DNA of 64,000 nt from JANXMY01 sp964251675 (lineage in GTDB: Bacteria; Armatimonadota; Armatimonadia; Armatimonadales; Capsulimonadaceae), in assembly GCA_964251675.1 (NCBI GenBank), contig CAXUKS010000005.1, positions 89,692-153,691 of the forward strand, in the 5' to 3' direction. The position numbers and the translations under genes are program-made. Under the pieces are notes generated by a model that saw only the letters and a program-made list of their open reading frames with translations, searched no databases and was not told the DNA's origin. Positions 8,456 to 16,359 of this stretch are shown piece by piece (position 1 is the stretch's first letter; every line of letters starts with the position of its first letter).

Positions 8456-8847
8456 AGCAAAGTTTCTTTCTTCTTGCCACCCTGCTGTGCGCCGGGTGCG
8501 CTTCCAAAGACGCGCCGCCCCCGCCGCCTGCCGTGACACCGCCCCCGGCCAGCAAAGAAATCACGCTGGACTGGACGCCCAAAAAGCCGCGCTCCCTAGA
8601 CCCAACACAGTTCACCGTGCACGTTTTCGATGCCAAAGGGCAGCCGAAGGCAGTGGATAAAGCCGCGCTGAGTCTGGCGATGCCCACGATGGACATGGGT
8701 AAAAACGACGTTGCCTTGAAGGCGACCGCCCCCGGCGTCTATGTCGGCACAGGCCGGTTCACGATGGAAGGCAGCTGGTGGGCCACAGTGAAGGTCAGCA
8801 CGGGCGGGACCGTCAAAACAGTGGCCGTTCCAATCTCAGCAGAATGA
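8452..8847 (+). CDS. YtkA/FixH-like lipoprotein
   Basis: A 131-residue lipoprotein beginning at GTG 8452. The signal peptide ends in a lipobox LCAGC (Cys at residue 16), followed by a Pro-rich linker and a YtkA-like beta-sandwich (PTQFTVHVFDAKGQP, LSLAMPTMDMGKN, GVYVGTGRFTMEGSWWATVKV). The Met-rich PTMDMG stretch is typical of the family, which accompanies copper or cytochrome oxidase assembly genes. Coupled to the upstream Cys-rich gene. Confidence 0.8.
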   Translation: MKQSFFLLATLLCAGCASKDAPPPPPAVTPPPASKEITLDWTPKKPRSLDPTQFTVHVFDAKGQPKAVDKAALSLAMPTMDMGKNDVALKATAPGVYVGTGRFTMEGSWWATVKVSTGGTVKTVAVPISAE

Positions 8848-8884
8848 AGCCAATTAGTAAAAGCCAATTAGTAAAAGCCAATTA
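8848..8884 (+). repeat. 14-bp tandem repeat in a 5' leader
   Basis: AGCCAATTAGTAAA occurs twice in tandem (8848-8861, 8862-8875) plus a 9-bp partial third copy. It starts right after the preceding stop and ends 2 nt before the next ATG, so it fills the whole intergenic gap. It is strikingly AT-rich for this region. Confidence 0.85.
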
Positions 8885-8886
8885 TT

Positions 8887-9342
8887 ATGAGCAAACAGCA
8901 CCCAGACAACACAGAGACAATCGGCGGCGGCTGGCTGGGAACCTTCGGGTATGAGGGCCGCCTGCGCGGCAGCCCGCCGGTGCGCTTTGAGGCGACACTC
9001 AGCCTTCCCGACGGCGAAGGGAAGTTTGCAGGGACCATTCTCGACGACGAAGACGGCGGCATGGGCGAGGCGGATGTCATTGGCGGGCAAAGCGGACTCG
9101 GAGTCCGGTTCTCCAAAGTCTACCGGGAAGGGCACAAAGCGCCGGTGTTCTATGAAGGCACGCTGGCTGAGGGCGGGCGCACGATGACCGGGACATGGCG
9201 CATTGCGGACCGGGCGCATGGGGTCTGGGACGCCCGCCGGGTCTGGTCTGAAGGCACGGGGGCGGAGGCTGAGGAAGATGAGCAGTTCGCGGAATACGCC
9301 TTGCCTGCCCTGCCGCGTGAAGTGGTGCGGCTCGGTACATGA
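8887..9342 (+). CDS. Hypothetical protein, beta-rich
   Basis: A 151-residue soluble protein without a signal peptide. Residues 12-120 alternate hydrophobic and polar in short strands (GTFGYEGRLRG, RFEATLSLPDGEGKFAG, VFYEGTLAEGGRTMTGTWRI), suggesting a small beta-barrel; the C-terminal 30 residues are acidic. No family recognised. It sits in the metal-related run and its translation leader is the 14-bp tandem repeat. Confidence 0.6.
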   Translation: MSKQHPDNTETIGGGWLGTFGYEGRLRGSPPVRFEATLSLPDGEGKFAGTILDDEDGGMGEADVIGGQSGLGVRFSKVYREGHKAPVFYEGTLAEGGRTMTGTWRIADRAHGVWDARRVWSEGTGAEAEEDEQFAEYALPALPREVVRLGT

Positions 9343-9355
9343 TTAGGATTGGCGA

Positions 9356-10042
9356 ATGACAGGTACGCAGGAAGCCTGGGGCCTGGCCTTTGGCATGGGG
9401 CTTGCCAGCGGCTTTTCGCACTGCATCGGGATGTGCGGCGTGTTTGTGATCTCCTACGCCGGGGTCGCGGGCCGGGAGCGGCGCGGGGCAGGGCGGCACG
9501 TTTTGTTTCACAGCGGGCGTCTGGGAGCACTGGCCCTGCTGGGACTGGCGGGCGGCGCGATTGGGGCACTCGGCCACCAGTGGGCCTCCGCGCAGGCTGT
9601 GGTCAGCTTTGCGGTCGGTTTGCTGATGCTGGGCCTTGCGCTGGGGCTGGCCGGGGTGTTTCCGCGTTTTCGCCTGCCGGAGCCGGACGTGCTGGGCGTG
9701 GGCGGCGGGCGCGTCCGGCAGGCGTACCGGCGCGTGCTTGGGTCAAAAAGCCTCTGGAAGCCGCTGGGCGTCGGCGTGTTTGTGGGCTTTTTGCCCTGCG
9801 GCCTGACCTACAATGCGCTCATGGCGACGTTCACCCTGCATCCCCTGTCGGGTCTGATTCTGATGCTCTGCTTCGGCCTCGGCACGGTCCCCGGCCTGCT
9901 CGCGCTGGCCCTGTTCGGCCAGACTCTGCTCGGGGGCCTGCTCACCCGCCTGCCCTTTCGGATTGCCATGACCCGCGTGTCCGCCCTCTTCATGGCCGCC
10001 CTCGGCCTCGCCTTTTTGTGGCGCGGCTGGACAAGTTTCTAG
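9356..10042 (+). CDS. UreH/SafE-like transmembrane protein (COG2836 type)
   Basis: A 228-residue protein with six or so membrane helices and the family's Cys signatures FSHCIGMCG (residues about 20-28) and GFLPCGLTY. Relatives are annotated as sulfite exporter TauE/SafE or cytochrome c biogenesis-like membrane proteins and often sit near copper and cytochrome oxidase genes. Together with the upstream YtkA-like lipoprotein this supports a role in metal or thiol handling in the envelope; the substrate is unknown. Confidence 0.82.
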   Translation: MTGTQEAWGLAFGMGLASGFSHCIGMCGVFVISYAGVAGRERRGAGRHVLFHSGRLGALALLGLAGGAIGALGHQWASAQAVVSFAVGLLMLGLALGLAGVFPRFRLPEPDVLGVGGGRVRQAYRRVLGSKSLWKPLGVGVFVGFLPCGLTYNALMATFTLHPLSGLILMLCFGLGTVPGLLALALFGQTLLGGLLTRLPFRIAMTRVSALFMAALGLAFLWRGWTSF

Positions 10043-10077
10043 CCAGCGGCGGCGGGCCACACGGTCCGTCGCCCTTT

Positions 10078-10107
10078 TTGTCTTTTGGAGAGACCGTCGG
10101 GTATACT
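10078..10107 (+). promoter_or_regulatory. Promoter of leaderless rsfS
   Basis: TTGTCT (10078-10083), an 18-bp spacer and TATACT (10102-10107) end 6 nt before the rsfS ATG. No ribosome-binding site is present. Confidence 0.6.
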
Positions 10108-10113
10108 AGACGT

Positions 10114-10617
10114 ATGAAGGAAAGCACACTCACCTCAGAAGAGCGGCGGGATGCCATTATCGCCGCCGCCGAAGACAAAAAGGCCAACTATATCACCACG
10201 CTGGACCTGCGCGGCAAAACGGTGATCACAGACTTTTTTGTGATTTGCTCCGGCACGTCCAATATCCATATCCGCTCGGTCGCCGACGGCATCATGGAGG
10301 GAATGGAAAAAAAGGGCGTCCGGCAGCGGCGCATTGACGGCTACAGCGAAGCCGCCTGGATTTTGCTGGACTACGGCGACTCCATCGTCCATATCATGTC
10401 CGAAGACGAACGCGATAAGTTCGGCCTGGAAAAACTCTGGACCGGGCAGGATACGCCCGAAGCCGAGCCGGAGCGGTTAGAGGGCATGGGCGTCGGCGAG
10501 TTTGAAGGCGAAGAAGACGAAGAAGACTACGAACTCGACGAGGACGAAGATTCCGAAGACGAAGAGCTGGAAGACGCCGCCGTAGACGAAGGACCGGAAA
10601 AGCCTCATGCCGCCTGA
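10114..10617 (+). CDS. rsfS: Ribosome silencing factor RsfS with acidic tail
   Basis: A 167-residue protein. Residues 8-110 match RsfS/Iojap: DLRGKTVITDFFVICSGTS, IHIRSVADGI and DYGDSIVHIMSEDERDKFGL. RsfS binds uL14 and blocks subunit joining when nutrients are short. The C-terminal 50 residues are an unusual, almost purely Glu/Asp tail (EGEEDEEDYELDEDEDSED); the family normally ends near residue 115. The gene overlaps the next by 11 bp. Confidence 0.92.
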   Translation: MKESTLTSEERRDAIIAAAEDKKANYITTLDLRGKTVITDFFVICSGTSNIHIRSVADGIMEGMEKKGVRQRRIDGYSEAAWILLDYGDSIVHIMSEDERDKFGLEKLWTGQDTPEAEPERLEGMGVGEFEGEEDEEDYELDEDEDSEDEELEDAAVDEGPEKPHAA

Positions 10618-11284
10618 CGGACCGCCTGAGCGCCCTCTGCTGCCCTCGCGCCCGGCTCCTGTGCGCCCGGCCCCGCCCCGGCGCGATTACGCCGCCGAGG
10701 AAGCTGCCGCCCGCGAACAGGCCGCCGTCGCGCTGCTCGTGCGGCGCGGCTCGTTTGCCGAAGCCGAAGCCGCCGCGCAGGCCATTCTGGCGATGCGCCC
10801 CGGTGATGCCTTTGCCCACGAAACACTCGGAGACGTTCTGGCGGGGCGGGGCGATGTAGACGGGGCCAAAGCCGCCTACAAAGCCGCGCTGGCACAGGAG
10901 CCGGGTCGCGCTTCCGCCGAATCCAAGTTTGCCCTGCTGACTTTGGAAGGCGAGGAAATACGGCGCCGGGCCACGCTCGGGGTCGGCTATGCCGCCGAAG
11001 ACACGCATCTGGTCCGCTCCGGGGCGGGGCGCGGCCTGTGGGCAGGCATCGTCGGGTCGGCTATCTGTCCGGGCCTGGGGCAGATCGTGCAGGGTCAGGT
11101 TGTCAAAGGCGTCATTTTAGTCGCCATTTATGTGGCCGGTCTGGGACTGCTGGCCCTGCTGCCCAGGGGAACTTCAGGGCAGTCCTACTTTGGGCCGGGC
11201 TTCTGGCTCATCTCGGCGCTGATGACCGCCGACTGGGTCTATGCCGTCGCCGACATCGCGCTTGCTTCCAAATCAGCCGACTGA
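10607..11284 (+). CDS. TPR protein with C-terminal membrane segments
   Basis: A 225-residue protein: a Pro-rich N-terminus, two or three TPR-like helices (AEAEAAAQAILAMRPGDAFAHETLGDV region, about residues 35-105), then two or three hydrophobic helices (about residues 138-215) with CPGLGQIVQGQ, as in small TM2-like or DUF5683-like membrane proteins. It begins inside rsfS, so it is translationally coupled. Function unknown. Confidence 0.7.
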   Translation: MPPDGPPERPLLPSRPAPVRPAPPRRDYAAEEAAAREQAAVALLVRRGSFAEAEAAAQAILAMRPGDAFAHETLGDVLAGRGDVDGAKAAYKAALAQEPGRASAESKFALLTLEGEEIRRRATLGVGYAAEDTHLVRSGAGRGLWAGIVGSAICPGLGQIVQGQVVKGVILVAIYVAGLGLLALLPRGTSGQSYFGPGFWLISALMTADWVYAVADIALASKSAD

Positions 11285-11391
11285 ACACCCAATTGAAACA
11301 AACGAGCCAAAGCGTTGTCTAACCGCCTGTGAGCGCCCTGAGCGGCCCACCATTTTTCAGCCACCACTTCTCAGCACGGGAGACCACGCAT

Positions 11392-12216
11392 TTGCAGACA
11401 CGACGACGATGGGGCCTGGCGGCTCTGGCCGCCCTGGGCGCGATTACAGCCGCTGGCTGCGGCAGCAGCAGCAGCAGCAGCACCGCCCGCATCCGCTCCG
11501 CCGACTATGCCGTCAACGGCAACACCGCCAATGTCACCGTTAACACCGCCATCAACGGCGGCGACCTTGATCAGGGCCAGAGCACTCCATACAACTTCAT
11601 CGGCGACGGACTCTCAGACTTTGGCTTTGTGACCACGGCGACCCTTCCCGCCGATATTGCAACCATCGGCTCCCCGCCTAACTCGCGCCTTCAGCTTGAC
11701 AACGGCTCCTTTTACAGCGCCTACCTGATTGGCCGCGCCGATGTGCGCGGCAAGCTCGACAAGCGGTTCCTGCAAACGGTCGTAACCGGCGACCGGGGCG
11801 CTGCGGCGGCCTACTCGGGCACGGTGAAATACGCCGCACCGCCTTCCGGGCAGGCCAATGTGCGCGTCCTCAATGCCGCCCCTGATGCCGGGTTCACCGC
11901 TCCCAACACCGTGGGGGCCGTAGATGTGCTGATCAACGGCACAGTGGCCTTCTCCGGCGTGGCCTACCCGCCGCTGCTGCTTGCCACCAGCAGCGCCGAC
12001 ACGGGGACCGTCGCCTTCGCCCCCGCCGCCGTGCCGGTGACCCCCTATCAGGCCATACCGTCCGGCACAATCTCAGTGCAGGTCAATCTTGCGGGCACTT
12101 CCACCGTCATCGTGCCGCCGACCAGCCTCGCCGTAGCCAGCGGCAGCGCATATACGCTGATTGTGAGCGAGACCGACATCACGCCAGCCTACACGGTGAC
12201 GCTGGAAAACGATTAG
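11392..12216 (+). CDS. DUF4397 domain lipoprotein
   Basis: A 274-residue secreted lipoprotein. TTG 11392 is the preferred start: GGGAG lies 9 nt upstream and it yields a clean signal peptide ending in lipobox ITAAGC followed by poly-Ser. DUF4397 features are ANVRVLNAAPDA and VDVLINGTVAFSGVAYPP; an N-terminal ARIRSADYAVN segment may be a second, divergent copy. DUF4397 proteins are envelope beta-sandwich proteins of unknown role. A hairpin terminator follows. Confidence 0.82.
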   Translation: MQTRRRWGLAALAALGAITAAGCGSSSSSSTARIRSADYAVNGNTANVTVNTAINGGDLDQGQSTPYNFIGDGLSDFGFVTTATLPADIATIGSPPNSRLQLDNGSFYSAYLIGRADVRGKLDKRFLQTVVTGDRGAAAAYSGTVKYAAPPSGQANVRVLNAAPDAGFTAPNTVGAVDVLINGTVAFSGVAYPPLLLATSSADTGTVAFAPAAVPVTPYQAIPSGTISVQVNLAGTSTVIVPPTSLAVASGSAYTLIVSETDITPAYTVTLEND

Positions 12217-12240
12217 GCCCAGCAAAAAACAAACAAAGAA

Positions 12241-12263
12241 GCGGCGGGCTGTTAGCCCGCCGC
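12241..12263. terminator. Bidirectional terminator between convergent genes
   Basis: GCGGCGGGCT and AGCCCGCCGC form a 10-bp stem with a GTT loop, followed by CGCTTTT on the plus strand. The stop codon of the minus-strand deacetylase gene lies in the loop, so that gene's last codons are part of the hairpin. Confidence 0.75.
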
Positions 12264-13403
12264 CGCTTTTGCTGTGTCTTTCCCGGCCACACCGGCCGGA
12301 GCCTTTGCCGGAGCCTTTTTCGGCGCAGGCCCGTAAGCCACCAGACGCGCCCCTTGCAGGCTTTTGGGATTGATAAACTTTACTTCCGAGCGCGGCAGCG
12401 CCACCGTGTCCGGGTTGCCGTCGCTGACATACTCGGGGATACGGCCCGTGTGCAAAGCTTTGATGGCCCGCTCCACCCATCCCGGCCCGGCCCCGATGCG
12501 CGAGATGCGGTCAGGGTCAAACTTCTTATCCACCCAGTTGCGGCTCGGCCCGCCCCACGCCATCAGCAGGCAGCGGTTGCTGTAAGTGATCTTGCCCAGC
12601 TTGCCGCAGCGCAGCTTTGCCCACAGCGCATGGTTTTTGGGGTAATCGCCGCAGGGCAGCGCCATCGTGTCCATTTTCAGCCCCGGCACATGGTCTTCCA
12701 TATAGCGCTCGGCTTCGGCGATTTCCCACATCAGCTCTTTGGCGGGCAGGCGCCCCATCATCCGGTGCGTGGTCGTGTGGTTGGCAATCTCAAAGCCGTC
12801 GGCGGCCAGCGCCCGCAGCTTTTTGGTCTCCGTCCCCGGCTGCCAGAAGGGCACCGGGTTCCAGGCGGACTTGGGCAGGACGTAAAACGTCGCCTTCAGC
12901 GGCCAGTCCAGGTGCGTTTTGTGGAACGCTTCCAGAATGCCGACGGCGCAGTTCGGGTCCACAGAGCCGTCTTTCAGGTAGTGAAACTGCGTTCCCCGCG
13001 CATCGTCAAAGGTCAGCACCACCGGTGTTTTGCCAGCGGGCACGTCCATCCGGGCGGTCAGAATATCGCGCATATTCATGGGATACCAGTGCGCGGCATA
13101 CATCAGCGCGAGATGCGTGCGGAACGTGTCCGGGGCGATATTCAGCCCTTCTTTATCATACAGCGTGCCTTTGTGCGCCGGTCCGCCGATAGCATGGTAC
13201 ATTAAAATCGGGATTCGCCCGCTTTCGTCAACGTGCAGCGCGGCCATCTGCGCGGCAGGCATCGGCGGCTGAAGCGGGCGCGGCGGACCGTGTGTGACTG
13301 CCGGGGATGGAGGAGGGGCGGGGACGACTGCCTGTTTGTGAGCCAGGCATCCGGCCAGCAGCACAGCGGCCAGGCCCGAGACGGCGAAACGGGGTGAGTT
13401 CAA
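12252..13403 (-). CDS. Polysaccharide deacetylase (CE4, NodB-like) lipoprotein
   Basis: A 383-residue protein. TTG at 13401-13403 is preferred as start: GGAG lies 6 nt upstream and the protein then opens with a lipoprotein signal (VSGLAAVLLAGC, Cys19). The NodB fold shows IPILMYHAIGG, TFDD (residues 131-134, metal and base Asp) and IANHTTTH (His209, His213). It should remove N-acetyl groups from a surface polysaccharide or peptidoglycan. The C-terminus is Lys/Ala/Pro-rich. A minus-strand TACAAT lies at 13443-13448, about 40 nt upstream. Confidence 0.88.
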   Translation of the reverse strand: MNSPRFAVSGLAAVLLAGCLAHKQAVVPAPPPSPAVTHGPPRPLQPPMPAAQMAALHVDESGRIPILMYHAIGGPAHKGTLYDKEGLNIAPDTFRTHLALMYAAHWYPMNMRDILTARMDVPAGKTPVVLTFDDARGTQFHYLKDGSVDPNCAVGILEAFHKTHLDWPLKATFYVLPKSAWNPVPFWQPGTETKKLRALAADGFEIANHTTTHRMMGRLPAKELMWEIAEAERYMEDHVPGLKMDTMALPCGDYPKNHALWAKLRCGKLGKITYSNRCLLMAWGGPSRNWVDKKFDPDRISRIGAGPGWVERAIKALHTGRIPEYVSDGNPDTVALPRSEVKFINPKSLQGARLVAYGPAPKKAPAKAPAGVAGKDTAKAAAG

Positions 13404-13563
13404 CAAAGTCTCCAATACTGCTCTGCAGCGAGCGACCGGTTTATTGTACCACAAGAAAAAAGACAGCGCGAATGGATACACACCAAATACATATTCCGCC
13501 GGAAGGGTAGGGCTGCGCGGGCTTTTTGAGAGTACGGCTTCGCCCCCACAGACCTGTACCGGG

Positions 13564-13569
13564 TACAAT
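13564..13569 (+). promoter_or_regulatory. -10 element (TACAAT) for the GH2 gene
   Basis: GGGTACAAT ends 9 nt before the ATG at 13579, with no ribosome-binding site, matching the leaderless pattern seen elsewhere. The 175-bp interval to the divergent deacetylase gene holds promoters in both directions. Confidence 0.55.
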
Positions 13570-13578
13570 CATCCCACT

Positions 13579-16074
13579 ATGCCTATCTACGTTTCTGCCC
13601 GGCGTTTGCTTTTGTGGACGCTGCTTCTGCTCAGTCTGTTCCCCCCGACTGTCGCAGCGATAGGGCGGCAAACCGCGCCGCTGGCCGGTCCCTGGCGCTT
13701 CCATGCCTTTCCCCTCGTGACCGGGGCCGAAAAGCCGTCGTTTGACGATTCGACCTGGGCGACTGTCACCGTGCCGCATACATGGAGCAGGGCGAACACG
13801 ATGACCACGGACAAAGCGGCCTGGTATCGCACTCACTTCTCGCGCACGGCAGCGGAGACGGGGAAGCCGCTGTTTGTGTGCTTTGATGGTGCGGCCACCC
13901 TTGCCGATGTCTGGCTGAACGGCGTGCATTTGGGCCAGCACCAGGGGGCCTACACGCGCTTTGTGCTGGACGCGACCCGCGCCGCCGCGCCGGGGGACAA
14001 CGTGCTGGTCGTCCGGTGCGACACGGACCCCAAAGACACCCGCGACTGCCTGCCGGGCGGGGAAGGCTTCCAGCTCTACCATGTCTACGGCGGCCTGTAC
14101 CGGCCCGTGCGGCTTTTGACAACGCCCCCGGTCCATATCGACTCGGCCACCGACGGCGCTTCCGGCGTCTTTTTGACCCCGCAGAACGTCAGCGCGGGCA
14201 GCGCAACGCTCGCCGTGCAGGCACGGGTGCGAAACGATGCCCCGGAGACGCACACCGCCGTTGTTGCCAGCGTGCTGAAAGACGCGGCGGGGCAGACCGT
14301 GGCGCAGGCGTCGGAGACAGTCGCCCTGAAACCGGGCGCAGGCCATGTCGCCGCGCTCACGCTGCCCGTCCCCCGCCCCCATCTATGGAGACTCGGAGAC
14401 TCCTACCTGTACACGGTGCAAACCACGGTCAGCACCGCCGGGCAGGCTCCCGACACGGTGACAGAGCGCACCGGGTTCCGGTTCTTTCGGATGACACCGA
14501 CCGGGTTCTCTCTCAACGGCACGCTTACTCCCCTGCGCGGGGTCGCCAAGCATCAGGAAAGCGAAGCCAGCGCCTCAGCGATGTCCGAGGCGGAACTACG
14601 CGAAGATTGGGCGGGCCTGCAGGAGATAGGCGTCAACTATGTTCGCCTGGCCCACTACCCCCACGCGGCACTCGAATACGATCTGGCCGATGCATCGGGC
14701 ATTGCCGTCTGGGCCGAAAACGGCCATTCCCATCCGGCAGCCGCCACAAAAACAGGCGACCAGATCACCCGCGAAATGGTGCTGCAAAATTACAACCACC
14801 CCAGCATCTTCTTCTGGAGCATCGGCAACGAAGCCATTGGCAGCAAGTCCCAGAAGCGCGACATGGCCACGCTGCAGCACTATGCCGAAATCGCCCGTGC
14901 CGAAGACAGGGCGCGGCTGATTGTCTATGCCAGCAACACCAACTTTACCGAAGACCCGGCGCTGGACTTTGTGGCGGTCAACCGCTACAACGGCTGGTAC
15001 GGCGGCACGGTGCGCGGCTTTGACGACCACGCGCTTTATTACCACTATGTTTCCGAGACCGGCGCGGGCGGGGTGGTCACCACGCACGCTTCCGCTTTTT
15101 TGCCAGCCCACAAAATCAACAAATACGAGCCGGAAGAGTATCAGCAGATGGTGGCCGAAGAGCGGTGTCAGCTCATATTCCGGGACAATCCCGGCGACAT
15201 CCCGCTATTTACATGGTGGACCTACCGGGACTTTGGCGACCCGCGCTACAAAGGGGTCAATTCGAAAGGGCTGGAAACCTACGGCGGCTTTCGCAAAGAC
15301 GTCTGGTATCTGTTCCAGTCGTTCCTGCGCCCTGCCCTGCCCGTAGTGCATCTGTGCGGCAAACCCTGGTTCCTGCGCCGCCGGACGCTGCTGACCGATA
15401 CTCTGGACGTGAAAGCCTATTCAAACGCCGCCGTGCTGACGATGAGCGTCAACGGCAACGTGGTGGGAACGCAGCAGAACGGGAATTATAACCTGCCAGT
15501 GGGGGGCAGAGCGGACAATGTGTTTGCCTGGCCGGATGCGCTGGGACCGGGCCGTAACGTGGTCGTGGTGAGTGACGGTCAGGGCCACTCGGATACGTCC
15601 GTGATCTACACGGACGGCGGCAGCAGCTCCGGCAGCGTGCGGGATTTATCGGCTTCCAACCCGCTGAACCCGGCGGTATTTGTGGACCAGCCCGTTCACT
15701 CCGACTGGCCCGTCTACAGCGACTTCGACGGCACGGCAGACAATACCTTCGGCTCCATCCCCGGCATTCTGGAAGGCGCCCGCCCGATTTTCACCCGCCG
15801 CGTCAGCCACGCGGGGCTGGAAACGGCGCTGTCGTTCACACTGCCCCCCCAGGCCGGACCGACGGATGTCTTTTTGGTCGTCAGCACACAGCCCGTCCCG
15901 CCCCCGGCCCTGCTGTCCGGCTGGACCGACACCGGCGTTCGCAGCCTCTGGCGCGACAACGCCACCCGTCTTGTGCCCTGCGCTGTCTACCGGCAGACCG
16001 TCCGTAGCGGCGGCGGCCCGGTGCGCGTCCCGGCGGCGGTGGGGGTGGATTACGCACTGCTGGTGAGCAAGTAG
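13579..16074 (+). CDS. Secreted glycoside hydrolase family 2 protein
   Basis: An 831-residue protein with a signal peptide (residues 1-27). The GH2 order is visible: sugar-binding domain (FDDSTWATVTVPHTWSRAN; DVWLNGVHLGQHQGAYTRF), immunoglobulin-like domain, then a TIM barrel with LRGVAKHQ, NYVRLAHYPH, acid/base E418 in FFWSIGNEAIG and nucleophile E493 in VSETGAGG. The C-terminal 250 residues hold further beta domains. Beta-galactosidase, beta-glucuronidase or related activity is possible; the specificity cannot be read from sequence. The stop falls in a family A core repeat. Confidence 0.88.
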   Translation: MPIYVSARRLLLWTLLLLSLFPPTVAAIGRQTAPLAGPWRFHAFPLVTGAEKPSFDDSTWATVTVPHTWSRANTMTTDKAAWYRTHFSRTAAETGKPLFVCFDGAATLADVWLNGVHLGQHQGAYTRFVLDATRAAAPGDNVLVVRCDTDPKDTRDCLPGGEGFQLYHVYGGLYRPVRLLTTPPVHIDSATDGASGVFLTPQNVSAGSATLAVQARVRNDAPETHTAVVASVLKDAAGQTVAQASETVALKPGAGHVAALTLPVPRPHLWRLGDSYLYTVQTTVSTAGQAPDTVTERTGFRFFRMTPTGFSLNGTLTPLRGVAKHQESEASASAMSEAELREDWAGLQEIGVNYVRLAHYPHAALEYDLADASGIAVWAENGHSHPAAATKTGDQITREMVLQNYNHPSIFFWSIGNEAIGSKSQKRDMATLQHYAEIARAEDRARLIVYASNTNFTEDPALDFVAVNRYNGWYGGTVRGFDDHALYYHYVSETGAGGVVTTHASAFLPAHKINKYEPEEYQQMVAEERCQLIFRDNPGDIPLFTWWTYRDFGDPRYKGVNSKGLETYGGFRKDVWYLFQSFLRPALPVVHLCGKPWFLRRRTLLTDTLDVKAYSNAAVLTMSVNGNVVGTQQNGNYNLPVGGRADNVFAWPDALGPGRNVVVVSDGQGHSDTSVIYTDGGSSSGSVRDLSASNPLNPAVFVDQPVHSDWPVYSDFDGTADNTFGSIPGILEGARPIFTRRVSHAGLETALSFTLPPQAGPTDVFLVVSTQPVPPPALLSGWTDTGVRSLWRDNATRLVPCAVYRQTVRSGGGPVRVPAAVGVDYALLVSK

Positions 16075-16096
16075 GGGCAGAGCTTGCCCTGCCCTC
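16071..16096. repeat. Solo family A core hairpin
   Basis: GTAGGGGCAGAGCTTGCCCTGCCC matches the inverted form of the central hairpin of family A. The GH2 TAG stop lies inside it. It separates the GH2 gene from a convergent small gene. Confidence 0.6.
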
Positions 16097-16101
16097 TTCC
16101 C

Positions 16102-16338
16102 CTACCCCTCTGCGCCCGCTGATGGGCCGTAGGCGAAGCGGGCGGCGACAAAGCAGACGGCGGCCAGCGCAATCGCCAGAATGCCGTGCTTGGTATGGCG
16201 GGTCAGGTCGCCCGCCGCATGGCCCGGCAGAAAGCCGGGCAGGGCCGAGGCCGGGTCAATAAAATACAGCACGGCGGCGAGGAGGAACAGGACGCCGAGG
16301 AGGGCGGCAGCAGCCGCCCCAATTCGTTTGGATTGCAT
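16102..16338 (-). CDS. Small two-helix membrane protein
   Basis: A 78-residue protein with two hydrophobic helices (about residues 9-28 and 51-70). ATG 16338 is chosen because AGGAG lies 9 nt upstream; a TTG two codons earlier is too close to it. It follows the GHL10-like gene on the same strand by about 20 bp. No family recognised. Confidence 0.6.
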   Translation of the reverse strand: MQSKRIGAAAAALLGVLFLLAAVLYFIDPASALPGFLPGHAAGDLTRHTKHGILAIALAAVCFVAARFAYGPSAGAEG

Positions 16339-16359
16339 GGTCAATTTCTCCTGAAAAGT

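Noticed and set aside
9349..10113. Long reading frame upstream of and continuous with rsfS
   Set aside because: It overlaps the UreH-like gene in another frame, has shadow composition, and a promoter lies directly before the rsfS ATG.
12354..13205. 283-codon plus-strand frame over the deacetylase
   Set aside because: Antisense shadow; the deacetylase motifs TFDD and HxxxH are on the minus strand.
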